Notes under the pieces: model-generated
Databases searched by the model: none
The model's input: the letters and a program-made list of their open reading frames with translations, nothing else
Told to the model about the DNA's origin: nothing
Program-made: the position numbers and the translations under genes
Shown here: positions 49,712 to 59,275 of the stretch, piece after piece
Layout of the letters: every line of letters begins with the position of its first letter
Position numbering within the stretch: the stretch's first letter is position 1
DNA from: Rhizobium tropici CIAT 899
GTDB taxonomy: Bacteria > Pseudomonadota > Alphaproteobacteria > Rhizobiales > Rhizobiaceae
NCBI RefSeq assembly: GCF_000330885.1
Contig: NC_020062.1
Location: 1,620,374-1,684,373, forward strand
Length of the DNA: 64,000 nucleotides
Reading direction: 5' to 3'

Positions 49712-52700
49712 ATGTTCAAGAAAGTATTGATCGCCAATCGCGGCGAGATCGCGGTGCGGATCATCGGAACGCTGCGGCGCATGGGCATTGCCTCCGTGGC
49801 CGTCTATTCCGATGCAGACCGTTTCTCAAAGGCATCCCTGATGGCCGACGAAGCCGTCAGGCTCGGCTCGGCGCCGGCCTTGGAAAGCTATCTCAACATC
49901 GACGCCGTTATTGCCGCCTGCAAGGCGACCGGCGCCGAGGCGGTGCATCCCGGCTATGGCTTCTTGTCGGAAAACATCGGCTTTGCCGAACGGCTGGCAA
50001 AGGAAGGCATCGTCTTCATCGGACCGACGCCGGACAATATCGCCGCCTTCGGGCTCAAACACACGGCGCGCGAATTGGCGCGCACAAGCGGGGTGCCGCT
50101 GCTTCCGGGCAGCGACCTTGTCGAAACCAGCGAAGCGGCGCTTACTGCCGCTGCGGAGATTGGCTATCCGGTCATGCTGAAATCGACGGCCGGCGGTGGC
50201 GGCATCGGCATGCAGCTCTGCGACGATGCCATGAGCCTCAAGACCGCCTTCGACAGCGTGCAACGCACGGCAAAAGCAAGCTTTGGCGATGCCCGTGTCT
50301 ATCTGGAGCGCTTCGTATCGAGAGCGCGGCATGTCGAGGTGCAGATTTTCGGCGATGGCAAAGGCCATGTGATCGCGCTTGGCGAGCGCGATTGCTCGTT
50401 GCAGCGCCGGAATCAGAAGGTGATCGAAGAAACGCCCGCGCCCGATCTTTCGCCTTCCGTGCGCCAACGTCTGCACGCAGCGGCGGTGGCACTCGGCACT
50501 TCAGCCCACTATCGGTCTGCCGGCACGGTCGAATTCATCTATGACCCCGCACGCGAGGAATTCTACTTCCTTGAAGTCAATACGAGGCTTCAGGTCGAAC
50601 ATCCGGTCACGGAGGCCGTCTACGGCATCGATCTCGTCGAGTGGATGATCCGCCAGGCGGCCGGCGAAGAGGTGATCACAGGAAATGACCGGCTTGTTCC
50701 CAAGGGTGCCGCGATCGAGGCGCGCATCTACGCGGAGATGCCGCATGCCGGCTTCCGCCCGAGTGCCGGCCTTTTGACCGAAGTTATCTTTCCGGAGGGC
50801 ATGCGCGTCGACGGCTGGATCGAGACCGGCACTGAAGTAACACCCTATTACGATCCCATGCTTGCCAAGGTGATCGTTGCGGCCGAAGACCGGCCGGCCG
50901 CGATCGAGAAACTTAAAACCGCACTTGCGCAAAGCTCCATCTCCGGCATCGAAACCAATCTCGATTATCTGAAGGTGATCGCGGGATCGGAGCTGCTCGC
51001 CAGCGGCAAGGTGGCGACGACGGCGCTCAAGGATTTTCCCTTCGTGCCCGACGTCATCGAGGTGGTGGCGCCCGGGGCGCAATCGAGCATTCAAGAGCTT
51101 CCCGGCAGGCTGGGGCTCTGGCACGTCGGGGTGCCGCCGAGCGGGCCGATGGACGAGCGCTCGTTCCGCCAGGCAAACAGGCTGGTCGGCAATGCCGACG
51201 AGACCGCGGCCCTGGAGCTGACCGTCTCGGGACCGGTGCTCAAGATCTTCTCCGACGTGACGATCGCGCTTGCGGGCGCCCATATGCCGATGACCCTCGA
51301 TGGCGTTCCATTACCCCATGGTGAGGCGGTCATCGCAAAAGCAGGGCAGACGCTTGCCATCGGCGCCATAGAAGGCCCGGGCCAGCGCTCCTATCTCGCC
51401 GTTGCCGGCGGTTTCGCCGCGCCGCTCATGCTCGGCTCCAGGGCAACCTTCGGCCTCGGCCGATTCGGAGGCCATGCGACCGGTACACTCCAGACCGGCC
51501 ATGTGCTGCGACTGGCACGGACACGGCAGCCTCAGGCCAAGCCTGCGGACATGCCGGCAACCCTCACGCACACCTGGGAGGTCGGCGTCGTCTACGGGCC
51601 GCACGGCGCGCCGGACTTCTTTCTGGACGACGATATCGAAACGCTATTTTCGACCGAATACGAAGTGCACTTCAACAGCGCCCGCACGGGTGTTCGTCTG
51701 ATCGGCCCTACGCCCAAATGGGCACGCAGCGACGGCGGCGAGGCTGGTCTTCACCCCTCCAACCTTCACGACAACGCCTATGCGATCGGCGCGATCGACT
51801 TCACAGGCGATATGCCGATCATTCTCGGTCCCGATGGACCGAGCCTCGGCGGCTTCGTATGCCCGGCCGTCCTTGCGCGTGACGAGCAATGGAAGATGGG
51901 CCAATTCAAGCCGGGGGACAAAATTCGTTTTCATCCGGTGGCGCGCAAGGACGACGCCATCGCCGGCCCAACGGTTCGCCGTGCGCCCGAAGAGACCGGA
52001 TCGGCGATCGTCGGCGAGAGCCGGGACGGACCGGTGCCAGTCGTCTATCGCCGGCAGGGCGATGACAATCTGCTCATCGAATACGGGCCGATGACACTCG
52101 ATATCGCGCTTCGCCTGCGCGTGCATCTGCTGATGCAGGCAATCGTCGAGGCGCGCCTGCCTGGGATCATCGACCTGACACCCGGCATCCGCTCGCTGCA
52201 GATCCACTATGACGGGACGACGCTGACCCGCAATCGTCTACTGGGTCTGCTGACGGAGATCGAGGCTACGCTGCCGGCAGCGCATGAGGTGAAAGTCCCA
52301 AGCCGCATCGTGCACCTGCCGCTCTCCTGGAACGATCCGCAGGCCGAGCTTGCTATGCGCAAATATCAGGAGCTCGTGCGCCCCAATGCGCCATGGTGCC
52401 CTTCTAACATCGAGTTCATCCGCCGCATCAACGGTCTGCCGGACGAGCAGGCGGTGCGCGACATCGTCTTCGATGCCAGCTATCTCGTGCTCGGCCTTGG
52501 CGATGTCTATCTCGGGGCTCCGGTCGCCACACCGGTCGATCCACGCCATCGGTTGGTGACCACCAAGTATAATCCGGCGCGCACCTGGACACCGGAAAAC
52601 GCCGTCGGCATCGGCGGTGCCTATATGTGCATCTATGGCATGGAGGGACCGGGCGGCTACCAGCTCTTCGGCCGCACGATCCAGGTCTGGAACAGCTGGC

Positions 52701-53248
52701 GGCAAACGCCGGTCTTTGCCAAGGGCAAGCCGTGGCTTCTCAATTTCTTCGACCAGATCCGCTTCTTTCCCGTTACGCATGAGGAGCTCAATGAAGCGCG
52801 TGCGGCCTTCCCGCACGGCGGCTATCCGATCAAGATCGAGGAGACGGAATTCTCCTACGCTGCCTACGAGGCCGACCTCGCGCGCGAGGTCGCTGCAATC
52901 AGCGCCTTCAAGTCCAGGCAGCAGGCAGCCTTCGAGGCGGAACGGCAACGCTGGAAGGAGCTGGGGCTCGACAGCTTTTCCGTTGACGAAGAGGCAGGCT
53001 CTGCCCTTGCCGGAGATATACCGGAAGGTTGCTTCGGCATCGAAAGCGCCGTGCCCGGCAATGTCTGGAAGATACTCGTCGAGGAAGGCCAGCCAGTTGC
53101 AGCCGGCGATACTTTGGCCATCATCGAGTCGATGAAAATGGAAATCAACGTCACCGCCCATGCCGCGGGACGCGTCCGCGATCTCCGCGCCGCGCCGGGG
53201 CGCAACGTCAAGGCCGGCGACGTTCTCGTCATTCTGGAGGAAATCTGA
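49712..53248 (+). CDS. Biotin-dependent guanidine (urea-type) carboxylase
   Basis: 1178 residues starting MFKKVLIANRGEIAVRII. Domains in order: biotin carboxylase with ATP-grasp (1 to about 450; GGGGIGMQL, EVNTRLQVEHPVTEAV), KipA/AHS2-like (about 460-760; WHVGVPPSGPMDERSFR), KipI/AHS1-like (about 770-1000), and a C-terminal biotinyl domain with IESMKMEINV, biotinylated Lys1142. In a guanidine operon with DUF1989 partners this enzyme carboxylates guanidine to carboxyguanidine using ATP and bicarbonate; urea may be a poor alternative substrate. The ATG at 49712 was chosen because the protein homology begins there. The stop overlaps the atzF ATG. Confidence 0.92.
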   Translation: MFKKVLIANRGEIAVRIIGTLRRMGIASVAVYSDADRFSKASLMADEAVRLGSAPALESYLNIDAVIAACKATGAEAVHPGYGFLSENIGFAERLAKEGIVFIGPTPDNIAAFGLKHTARELARTSGVPLLPGSDLVETSEAALTAAAEIGYPVMLKSTAGGGGIGMQLCDDAMSLKTAFDSVQRTAKASFGDARVYLERFVSRARHVEVQIFGDGKGHVIALGERDCSLQRRNQKVIEETPAPDLSPSVRQRLHAAAVALGTSAHYRSAGTVEFIYDPAREEFYFLEVNTRLQVEHPVTEAVYGIDLVEWMIRQAAGEEVITGNDRLVPKGAAIEARIYAEMPHAGFRPSAGLLTEVIFPEGMRVDGWIETGTEVTPYYDPMLAKVIVAAEDRPAAIEKLKTALAQSSISGIETNLDYLKVIAGSELLASGKVATTALKDFPFVPDVIEVVAPGAQSSIQELPGRLGLWHVGVPPSGPMDERSFRQANRLVGNADETAALELTVSGPVLKIFSDVTIALAGAHMPMTLDGVPLPHGEAVIAKAGQTLAIGAIEGPGQRSYLAVAGGFAAPLMLGSRATFGLGRFGGHATGTLQTGHVLRLARTRQPQAKPADMPATLTHTWEVGVVYGPHGAPDFFLDDDIETLFSTEYEVHFNSARTGVRLIGPTPKWARSDGGEAGLHPSNLHDNAYAIGAIDFTGDMPIILGPDGPSLGGFVCPAVLARDEQWKMGQFKPGDKIRFHPVARKDDAIAGPTVRRAPEETGSAIVGESRDGPVPVVYRRQGDDNLLIEYGPMTLDIALRLRVHLLMQAIVEARLPGIIDLTPGIRSLQIHYDGTTLTRNRLLGLLTEIEATLPAAHEVKVPSRIVHLPLSWNDPQAELAMRKYQELVRPNAPWCPSNIEFIRRINGLPDEQAVRDIVFDASYLVLGLGDVYLGAPVATPVDPRHRLVTTKYNPARTWTPENAVGIGGAYMCIYGMEGPGGYQLFGRTIQVWNSWRQTPVFAKGKPWLLNFFDQIRFFPVTHEELNEARAAFPHGGYPIKIEETEFSYAAYEADLAREVAAISAFKSRQQAAFEAERQRWKELGLDSFSVDEEAGSALAGDIPEGCFGIESAVPGNVWKILVEEGQPVAAGDTLAIIESMKMEINVTAHAAGRVRDLRAAPGRNVKAGDVLVILEEI

Positions 53249-55059
53249 TGCTGCCCACTATCCTCGATCTAACCTCGTTGAAAGAGGCTTATGGAGCAGG
53301 TCTATCGCCGCTCGACCTCGTGGAGGAGATCATTACGAGATGCAAGGCATCGGACGATCCAGCAATCTTCATCACGCCGACATCTCCGGAGGCGTTGCGA
53401 GCTGCGGCGACGGAATTGCTGGCGACGGCACCGGAGCCCAATAGCCTGCCGCTCTGGGGCATACCTTTTGCAGTCAAGGACAATATCGATGTCGCAGGCC
53501 TGCCGACGACGGCCGCCTGCCCGGCCTTTGCCTATCATCCTGAGGAGGACGCGGCGGTGATAGCGCGTCTGAGGGCTGCCGGCGCCATCGTCATCGGCAA
53601 GACCAACCTCGATCAATTCGCAACGGGCCTCAACGGCACGCGCTCGCCCCATGGTGCACCCCGCTCCGTTTTCGATCGCGCCTATGTCTCCGGCGGTTCC
53701 AGTTCCGGTTCGGCCGTTGCCGTAGCCGCTGGTCTTGCCAGCTTCTCGCTCGGAACCGATACGGCTGGCTCCGGCCGGGTGCCGGCTGCTTTCAATAATC
53801 TCGTCGGCATAAAGCCGACGCCGGGCCTCGTTCCCAATGTCGGCGTAGTGCCGGCTTGCCGCAGCGTCGACGTCATAACGGTGTTCGCCGCAACCGTCGG
53901 TGATGGCATCGCCGTTCGCCGGATCATGGACGGCTATGACGCACGAGATCCGTTCTCAAGGGACGCAGCTCAAGCAAGCTTGCCGTCGGTGCGCCCTCGC
54001 GTCGGCGTGCTGGACGGAGCCGAGCGCGAATTCTATGGCAACAGCCAAGTCGAAGCCCTCTACAATGCCGCCATCGACAGGGCGAGATCGCTCGGCGCGG
54101 AGATAGTGCCTTTCGACTACACCCCTTTCCGGCAGGCCGCCGAACTGCTCTACAGCGGCCCCTGGGTTGCCGAGCGCCTGGCGGCGGTCAAGGATTTCCT
54201 CGCAAGCAATGCCGGCGATTTCGATCCAACGGTCAGAACCATCATCGAGGGCGCGAAAGGCTACGACGCGGTCGCCGCCTTCGAAGGCAAGTACAGGCTG
54301 GAGGCATTGCGGCAAAAGACGAAGGCGGAATGGGAGAAGGTCGATTTCCTCATGCTGCCGACATCCCCGACGACCTACACTGTCGAGGAAATGCAGGCCG
54401 ATCCGATCGTCAGGAACAGCCATTTCGGCCGTTATACCAATTTCGCCAACCTGCTTGATTGCGCAGCGATCGCCATACCCGCAGGCTTCGACGGCGACGG
54501 CCATCTGCCTGCCGGTGTCATGCTCGTCGGGCCGGCCTTTACCGACGATGCTTTGGCGCCTTTCGCCGATGCCATGCATCGCGCGGCAAATAGTGGGATG
54601 GGCAAAGATCGCAAGGCGGCACTGCCGGACAGAAGCCGCGTGACACCCGAAGCCGCTGACGTCGTTCCGATCGTCGTTGTCGGCGCGCATCTGACCGGTA
54701 TGCCGCTCAACCACGAGCTCATCGGAAAAGGCGGATACAGAATAAAGGCGGGCCGAACGGACGGCAGTTACCGGCTTTTCGCCCTGCCCGGGACAGTGCC
54801 GCCAAAGCCCGGTTTGGTGCGCGATCCAAACTTTGCCGGCAACGGTATCGAAGTCGAGGTATGGGCGTTACCGCCGGCCGCATTTGCCCACTTCGTCCAG
54901 AATATTCCCGCCCCGCTGGGGATCGGCAAGATCCTGCTTGAGGACGGCAGCCATGTTTCCGGATTCCTCTGTGAAGCCCATGCCACAGCCGGCGCCAGGG
55001 ATATCACCGGGTTTGGCGGCTGGCGAAATTTCATTCGCGCCGCGAATGCCTCGGCTTAA
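53248..55059 (+). CDS. atzF: Allophanate hydrolase
   Basis: 603 residues. The amidase-signature catalytic triad is Lys77 (FAVKDNID), Ser151 (GGSSSGSA) and Ser175 (GTDTAGSGRVP); spacing 74 and 24 matches characterised AtzF enzymes. A C-terminal domain of about 140 residues (HLTGMPLNHELIGKGGYRIK to GFGGWRNFIRA) follows, as in the full-length family. It splits allophanate into two ammonia and two CO2, completing the route from guanidine. ATG overlaps the carboxylase stop codon (TGATG). Confidence 0.93.
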   Translation: MLPTILDLTSLKEAYGAGLSPLDLVEEIITRCKASDDPAIFITPTSPEALRAAATELLATAPEPNSLPLWGIPFAVKDNIDVAGLPTTAACPAFAYHPEEDAAVIARLRAAGAIVIGKTNLDQFATGLNGTRSPHGAPRSVFDRAYVSGGSSSGSAVAVAAGLASFSLGTDTAGSGRVPAAFNNLVGIKPTPGLVPNVGVVPACRSVDVITVFAATVGDGIAVRRIMDGYDARDPFSRDAAQASLPSVRPRVGVLDGAEREFYGNSQVEALYNAAIDRARSLGAEIVPFDYTPFRQAAELLYSGPWVAERLAAVKDFLASNAGDFDPTVRTIIEGAKGYDAVAAFEGKYRLEALRQKTKAEWEKVDFLMLPTSPTTYTVEEMQADPIVRNSHFGRYTNFANLLDCAAIAIPAGFDGDGHLPAGVMLVGPAFTDDALAPFADAMHRAANSGMGKDRKAALPDRSRVTPEAADVVPIVVVGAHLTGMPLNHELIGKGGYRIKAGRTDGSYRLFALPGTVPPKPGLVRDPNFAGNGIEVEVWALPPAAFAHFVQNIPAPLGIGKILLEDGSHVSGFLCEAHATAGARDITGFGGWRNFIRAANASA

Positions 55060-55071
55060 AGGAGATGCGAG

Positions 55072-55179
55072 ATGAGAGAGATACTCCTGCGGGCATTGCA
55101 GATCGTCCTTCATGGCCTGATCGCGAGAACCCAGGCAATTGGCAGCCATGCACAGCAAAGCAGCCTCGGAGACCAATAA
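55072..55179 (+). CDS. Unannotated 35-residue reading frame after atzF
   Basis: AAGGAGATGCGAG precedes ATG at 55072, only 12 bases after the atzF stop. The product MREILLRALQIVLHGLIART ends 15 residues later in SLGDQ. The first 20 residues form an amphipathic or membrane-inclined helix; the tail is polar. It would be the last gene of the guanidine operon. Real translation is likely from the strength of the site, but no family is known to me; it might be leader-like or incidental. Confidence 0.45.
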   Translation: MREILLRALQIVLHGLIARTQAIGSHAQQSSLGDQ

Positions 55180-55281
55180 ATACTTTGTACGGGGCGGGTT
55201 CACCGATGCCGAAGGGAAAACGCCTACGAGTGAGTGTCGTCATACGAGATGATTGCACTCACTCCGGTCACCACATCAGCA

Positions 55282-56073
55282 TCAGAGCAACATCGACGCA
55301 CCACGGTCGAGATAGGTATCGAGGAATTGCTCGAGACGAGGATTTCTCGGCTTCTTGAACACTTCTTGGGGCGGCCCGCTAAACAGCACCTTGCCGTGAT
55401 CGAGAAAGATGATCTGCTGGCCGACGGTCGCAGCGAAACCGATTTCGTGCGAAACGACAACCATCGTCATGCCTTCGGCTGCCAGGTCGCGCATGACGTT
55501 CAAGACCTCGCCGGTCAGTTCCGGATCGAGCGATGAGGTCGGCTCATCAAACAGCATGATCTTCGGCTTCAAAGCGAGGGCGCGGGCGATCGCCACGCGT
55601 TGCTGCTGGCCACCTGAAAGCTGTGATGGATAGTGCCCTGCTCTGGCTTCGAGCCCGACCTTGACGAGTTGCACCATGGCCGCATCCTCGGCTTGCTTTC
55701 GGTTCATCTTGTGAACCATCTTCAATGCCTCGCTGACATTGCCGAGCGCCGTCATATGCGGCCAAAGATTGAATTGCTGGAACACCATGCCGATCTGGGC
55801 GCGGATCGAACGATTGGTAGCTGCAGAGATACGTTCACGGCGCCCTTGAGAATCCTCGGCAAAGCCAAGGACCTCGCCGTTGATGGAGATCGTCCCGCGC
55901 GTCGCCTCTTCAAGAAAAGCCATGCATCGCAAGAGCGTGCTCTTGCCGGAACCGGATGGACCGATGAGGCAGGAGACCTGCCCCGGCTCGATAGCAAGAT
56001 CGATGCCGTGAAGGACCGTCGTCTCTCCGAACGTCTTGACGAGATTCCTGACTTCTATAGCGGGGACGCTCAT
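55282..56073 (-). CDS. Polar amino-acid ABC transporter ATP-binding protein
   Basis: 263 residues from ATG 56073, overlapping the permease stop by four bases. Walker A GPSGSGKSTLLRC, Q loop MVFQQFNLWPHMT, signature LSGGQQQRVAIARAL, Walker B IMLFDEPTSSLDPEL and switch VVSHEIGFA are those of the HisP/GlnQ group. The segment VLHGIDLAIEPGQVSCLIG begins the fold. Last gene of a four-gene operon; the ending LEQFLDTYLDRGASMLL is complete. Confidence 0.92.
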   Translation of the reverse strand: MSVPAIEVRNLVKTFGETTVLHGIDLAIEPGQVSCLIGPSGSGKSTLLRCMAFLEEATRGTISINGEVLGFAEDSQGRRERISAATNRSIRAQIGMVFQQFNLWPHMTALGNVSEALKMVHKMNRKQAEDAAMVQLVKVGLEARAGHYPSQLSGGQQQRVAIARALALKPKIMLFDEPTSSLDPELTGEVLNVMRDLAAEGMTMVVVSHEIGFAATVGQQIIFLDHGKVLFSGPPQEVFKKPRNPRLEQFLDTYLDRGASMLL

Positions 56074-56738
56074 GCGTTGAAAAACCTGAATCTGGAAAGT
56101 TTCGTTTCGGCAAGGTTGCCAAGCCAGCCGGTGACTTCGACGAGCACCCAGTAGAAGAGCGCCAGGGCCGAAAGCGCCTCGACGAAGGCATATTGCTGCG
56201 ATCCGATCGCACTGAGCGTCGCCGTCAATTCCGGTACGGTGATGATGGAGAGGACCGCCGTCTCCTTCATCAGGATGACGGTCATGTTCACGCAGGGCGG
56301 CAGCACCAGCATCGTCATCTCCGGCAGGAGAATGCGCCTGATGATCTGCCCGCGCGTCAAGCCGACGCATTCGCCAGCTTCGATATGGCCTTTCGGCACG
56401 GCCCGAAATCCGGAACGAAAGATTTCGCTGAAATAGGCTGCGCCATAGATCGAAATGCCGATCAGTCCGGCAGGCACTGGATCGAGCTCGAGGCCGATGA
56501 AAGGGCCGCCATAATAGACGAGGAAGATCTGGATAAGAAACGGCGTGCCGCGCAGCACCGCCACGATGGCACCCAGCACCTTGTCGACCAGTATGCCGCC
56601 ATACTGCCGGGCCACCGCCATCAGGAAACCGATAATGGCTGCGGCAATGGTGCCTATAATCCAGATCATGATCGTTACGCCAGCACCGCTGAGGATGGCG
56701 GGCCACTGCCCGATCAGGACGTTGATGTCGAAGGTCAT
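56070..56738 (-). CDS. Polar amino-acid ABC transporter permease
   Basis: 222 residues with the HisM/GlnP-type permease domain. The ATPase-contact loop reads IEAGECVGLTRGQIIRRILLPEM, and PAILSGAGVTIMIWIIG starts the first helix. The gene overlaps the other permease (56735-56738) and the ATPase (56070-56073) by four bases each. Together the two permeases make the heterodimeric channel usual in the polar amino acid uptake family. Confidence 0.92.
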   Translation of the reverse strand: MTFDINVLIGQWPAILSGAGVTIMIWIIGTIAAAIIGFLMAVARQYGGILVDKVLGAIVAVLRGTPFLIQIFLVYYGGPFIGLELDPVPAGLIGISIYGAAYFSEIFRSGFRAVPKGHIEAGECVGLTRGQIIRRILLPEMTMLVLPPCVNMTVILMKETAVLSIITVPELTATLSAIGSQQYAFVEALSALALFYWVLVEVTGWLGNLAETKLSRFRFFNA

Positions 56739-57376
56739 CGCGCTACCCCCGGCAATCTGCTTTCGATCAGGCCGCCAGCAAGCGCGACCACCCAGTTGAT
56801 CACGAGATAGATAAGGCCGGCCGAGGCGAAGATCTGCAGTGGCAGGAAGGTGCTGCCGGCAAGATCCTGGGCCATACGGGTCAGTTCGACGATACCGACA
56901 ACGGAGACCAGCGACGACGCCTTCAGAATAAGGATCGCCTCATTGACGAGAGCTGGAAAGGTTAGCCGCAGCGCGATCGGAACCTTGATGCGGCGAAAGA
57001 TCTGGCGCGGCGTCAGGCCAACCATCTCCGCCGACTCAACAAGGCCAAGAGGCACGCTGGCAAAGCCGCCGCGCAGGTTCTCTGCCTGGTAGGCAGCCGT
57101 GCAGAGCGACAGGCCGATGATGGCGGCAACGATGCTTGGCACGTTGAGGCCGACGGCCGGGAGCAGATTGTAGATCAGCAGCAACTGCACCAGCAGCGGC
57201 ACGCCGCGAAAAAAGCTGATGAAAAACTGGGCAGGTCGCACGAAAAGGCTACGCCCCGTCAGCAACATTCCCGAAATCAGGATCGCAATTGCAAAACCGA
57301 TAAAGATCGACACAAAGCTGATCGTCACCGTGTAGATGGATGCCTGCACAAGCAATCCAAAGAGCTCGATGGACAT
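56735..57376 (-). CDS. Polar amino-acid ABC transporter permease
   Basis: 213 residues, HisQ/GlnP type. The contact loop is LGLVESAEMVGLTPRQIFRRIKVPIALR, and FFRGVPLLVQLLLIYNLLP is the usual FRGTP-like entry. First permease in the operon; its ATG lies about 100 bases after the binding-protein stop. Confidence 0.92.
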   Translation of the reverse strand: MSIELFGLLVQASIYTVTISFVSIFIGFAIAILISGMLLTGRSLFVRPAQFFISFFRGVPLLVQLLLIYNLLPAVGLNVPSIVAAIIGLSLCTAAYQAENLRGGFASVPLGLVESAEMVGLTPRQIFRRIKVPIALRLTFPALVNEAILILKASSLVSVVGIVELTRMAQDLAGSTFLPLQIFASAGLIYLVINWVVALAGGLIESRLPGVAR

Positions 57377-57473
57377 TGTTGAGTATTCGCCCGCGTGGTG
57401 ACCAGGAAGCTGAGATCTCGGCAGTCAGCCGTGCCCGACAACAAAGTGGGCACGACCGGTTTCCGAGGGCTGA

Positions 57474-58301
57474 TCAGAATGCCGGGTCCTTGACGGCGTC
57501 AGGAGTATCGAAGCTTGCGCCGAACCATTTCTTCTGCAACGTCGCCATGCGGCCGTCAGCCTTGATCTTCAGCATGGCTGCATCGATGGCGTCCATCAAC
57601 GGTGCATGATCGGCGTCCTTCAGGCCGATGAAGCCGAAATAGGACTTCTTGCCGAAGGGCGGCAGCACGACTTCGAACGTGCCTTCACGCTGTTTGGCGA
57701 CGAACGCAATGTTCGGCAGCGAGTTGGCAACGCCGGCGATACGGCCAGCCGCAAGGTCGGCGTAGGATTCCGTAAAGGCTGGATATTCGCGGATATCGAC
57801 CTTGGTCGGCAGGGTTTCGGAAAACTCCTTCAGCTGATCGAGCTGCGCTGTTGCCTTGCCGACGCCGATCTTCTTGCCGGCGATGTCTTCCGGCTTGCTG
57901 ATCGTCTTGTCACCGGCCTTTTTCAGGATCGCGATGGTCGCTTCGGCCAAAGGCGGCGTGAAGCGATAGCGCTCCATGCGCTTCTTGGTGATCGTCGCCG
58001 GGCCAGCAACGACGTCGAACTTGCCGGCTTCAAGCGCTGGGAAAACGCCGTCCCATGGAAGCGTGACCCATTCGATCTTCACGCCCAACTCCTTGCCGAT
58101 CTCATCGAAGAGGTCGACGTTCAAGCCGACATGCTTGCCTGCATCGATGAAATCGAACGGGGCGAAGGCTGTCTCGGTGCCGACCTTCAGGGTGCCGGCG
58201 GCCTTGACCGCGGCAAGCGTGTCAGCCGCATGGGCCGAAATCGTTGCGCCAAACAAAAGTGCGGCGCCAACCAATCCCTTCAGAAGCGAATTCTTCGTCA
58301 T
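57474..58301 (-). CDS. Polar amino-acid ABC transporter substrate-binding protein
   Basis: 275 residues from ATG 58301 with GGAGAG upstream; a longer frame to 58352 lacks a site. Signal peptide LLKGLVGAALLFGATISAHA. The SBP_bac_3 fold is recognised from GTLKVGTETAFAPFDFIDAG, VGLNVDLFDEIGKELGVKIEWV, FDVVAGPATITKKRMERYRFTPPL and KADGRMATLQKKWFG. The phrase TETAFAPFDF forms the ligand pocket of amino-acid-type binding proteins. The ligand cannot be read directly; the neighbouring genes suggest an amino acid or guanidino/heteroatom-bearing derivative. Confidence 0.92.
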   Translation of the reverse strand: MTKNSLLKGLVGAALLFGATISAHAADTLAAVKAAGTLKVGTETAFAPFDFIDAGKHVGLNVDLFDEIGKELGVKIEWVTLPWDGVFPALEAGKFDVVAGPATITKKRMERYRFTPPLAEATIAILKKAGDKTISKPEDIAGKKIGVGKATAQLDQLKEFSETLPTKVDIREYPAFTESYADLAAGRIAGVANSLPNIAFVAKQREGTFEVVLPPFGKKSYFGFIGLKDADHAPLMDAIDAAMLKIKADGRMATLQKKWFGASFDTPDAVKDPAF

Positions 58302-58390
58302 GTCTTTCTCTCCAGTTTTGTATCCTTCCTTCGGAAGGTTCAGGTTCCCCAAGCATTGTCCCGTCAGGCCGATTTCTATGACCTTTTTTG

Positions 58391-58404
58391 TCTATACAAA
58401 TAGA
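58391..58404. promoter_or_regulatory. Candidate GntR/HutC operator
   Basis: TCTAT (58391-58395) and ATAGA (58400-58404) are inverted around ACAA in the 170-base gap between the binding-protein and HutC-type regulator genes. The size and A/T-centred symmetry suit a GntR-family site; it could let the regulator control both directions. Confidence 0.45.
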
Positions 58405-58471
58405 TACAGCCTCGCCTACACTGTCAAACACAAAACATAACGAACGCAAGAATTATGCCGTATGATGCCCG

Positions 58472-59275
58472 ATGGATCTGGCAGAAGCGGTTTTCACGGA
58501 CATTGAATTCATTGCCGGAGCAAGGCGAGCGTTGGTCCCAATTCATCAGAAAATTCTGAAGGATATCGAAAGCAGGATCGTGAGCGGCATCTGGCCGCCG
58601 GGGTACCGAATACCCGTCGAACATGAGCTGCTTAAAGAGTATCGATGCTCTCGGATGACCGTGAACAAGGCACTTTCGACCCTTGCTGAGCGTGGCATGA
58701 TCATACGTCGTCGCAAGCTCGGCTCCTTTGTCGCTTCGCGGCAAATCGACCGCACGGTCATGGACATCCAGGACATCTCCACAGAAGCGGAGTTGGCGGG
58801 ACACGAACATAGCCACACGATGCTGATGCGGAAAGTCGAAAGGCTCGATTCTGCCACTGCGATACGGCTTGGCGAAACCGTGGGGGCGGAAATCCTGCGG
58901 CTCCACTGCCTGCATGCGGTCGACGGCAAGGCGAATGCGCTTGAGCGGCGCATCATCATGCTGGACCTGGTGCCATCAGCAAGAACCGAGAGTTTCGCTT
59001 CGGTACCACCAGGCAAATGGTTGCTGGACATGGTGCCGTGGTCGAAAGCTCGGCATGTCATTCGAGCCGTCTCGGCCGATGCCGCGACGGCTCGTTTGCT
59101 TGAGACCGAACGCGGCGAAGCCTGCCTGACGCTCATTCGCCAGACATGGCAGAGCAGCCGCACGGTCACCTATGTCGAGTTCATCCATCCCGGCGATCGT
59201 TTCCAGTTTGCCGGCGACTTTTATCCGAATGAGAGAGCTGTTGCCGGTCAACAGTCGCAGGGAGGCGTCTCTTGA
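58472..59275 (+). CDS. GntR family regulator, HutC/FarR subfamily (UTRA domain)
   Basis: 267 residues. The winged helix is LVPIHQKILKDIESRIVSGIWPPGYRIPVEHELLKEYRCSRMTVNKALSTLAERG in adjoining stretches, with the HutC-typical C-S-R-M-T-V-N-K-A. The UTRA effector domain follows (HTMLMRKVERLDSATAIRLGE, ALERRIIMLDLVPS, CLTLIRQTWQSSRTVTYVEFIHPGDRFQF). HutC proteins repress histidine use with urocanate as ligand; the effector here is unknown. The stop overlaps the TTG start of the next regulator. It is divergent from the ABC importer, so it probably controls uptake. Confidence 0.9.
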   Translation: MDLAEAVFTDIEFIAGARRALVPIHQKILKDIESRIVSGIWPPGYRIPVEHELLKEYRCSRMTVNKALSTLAERGMIIRRRKLGSFVASRQIDRTVMDIQDISTEAELAGHEHSHTMLMRKVERLDSATAIRLGETVGAEILRLHCLHAVDGKANALERRIIMLDLVPSARTESFASVPPGKWLLDMVPWSKARHVIRAVSADAATARLLETERGEACLTLIRQTWQSSRTVTYVEFIHPGDRFQFAGDFYPNERAVAGQQSQGGVS

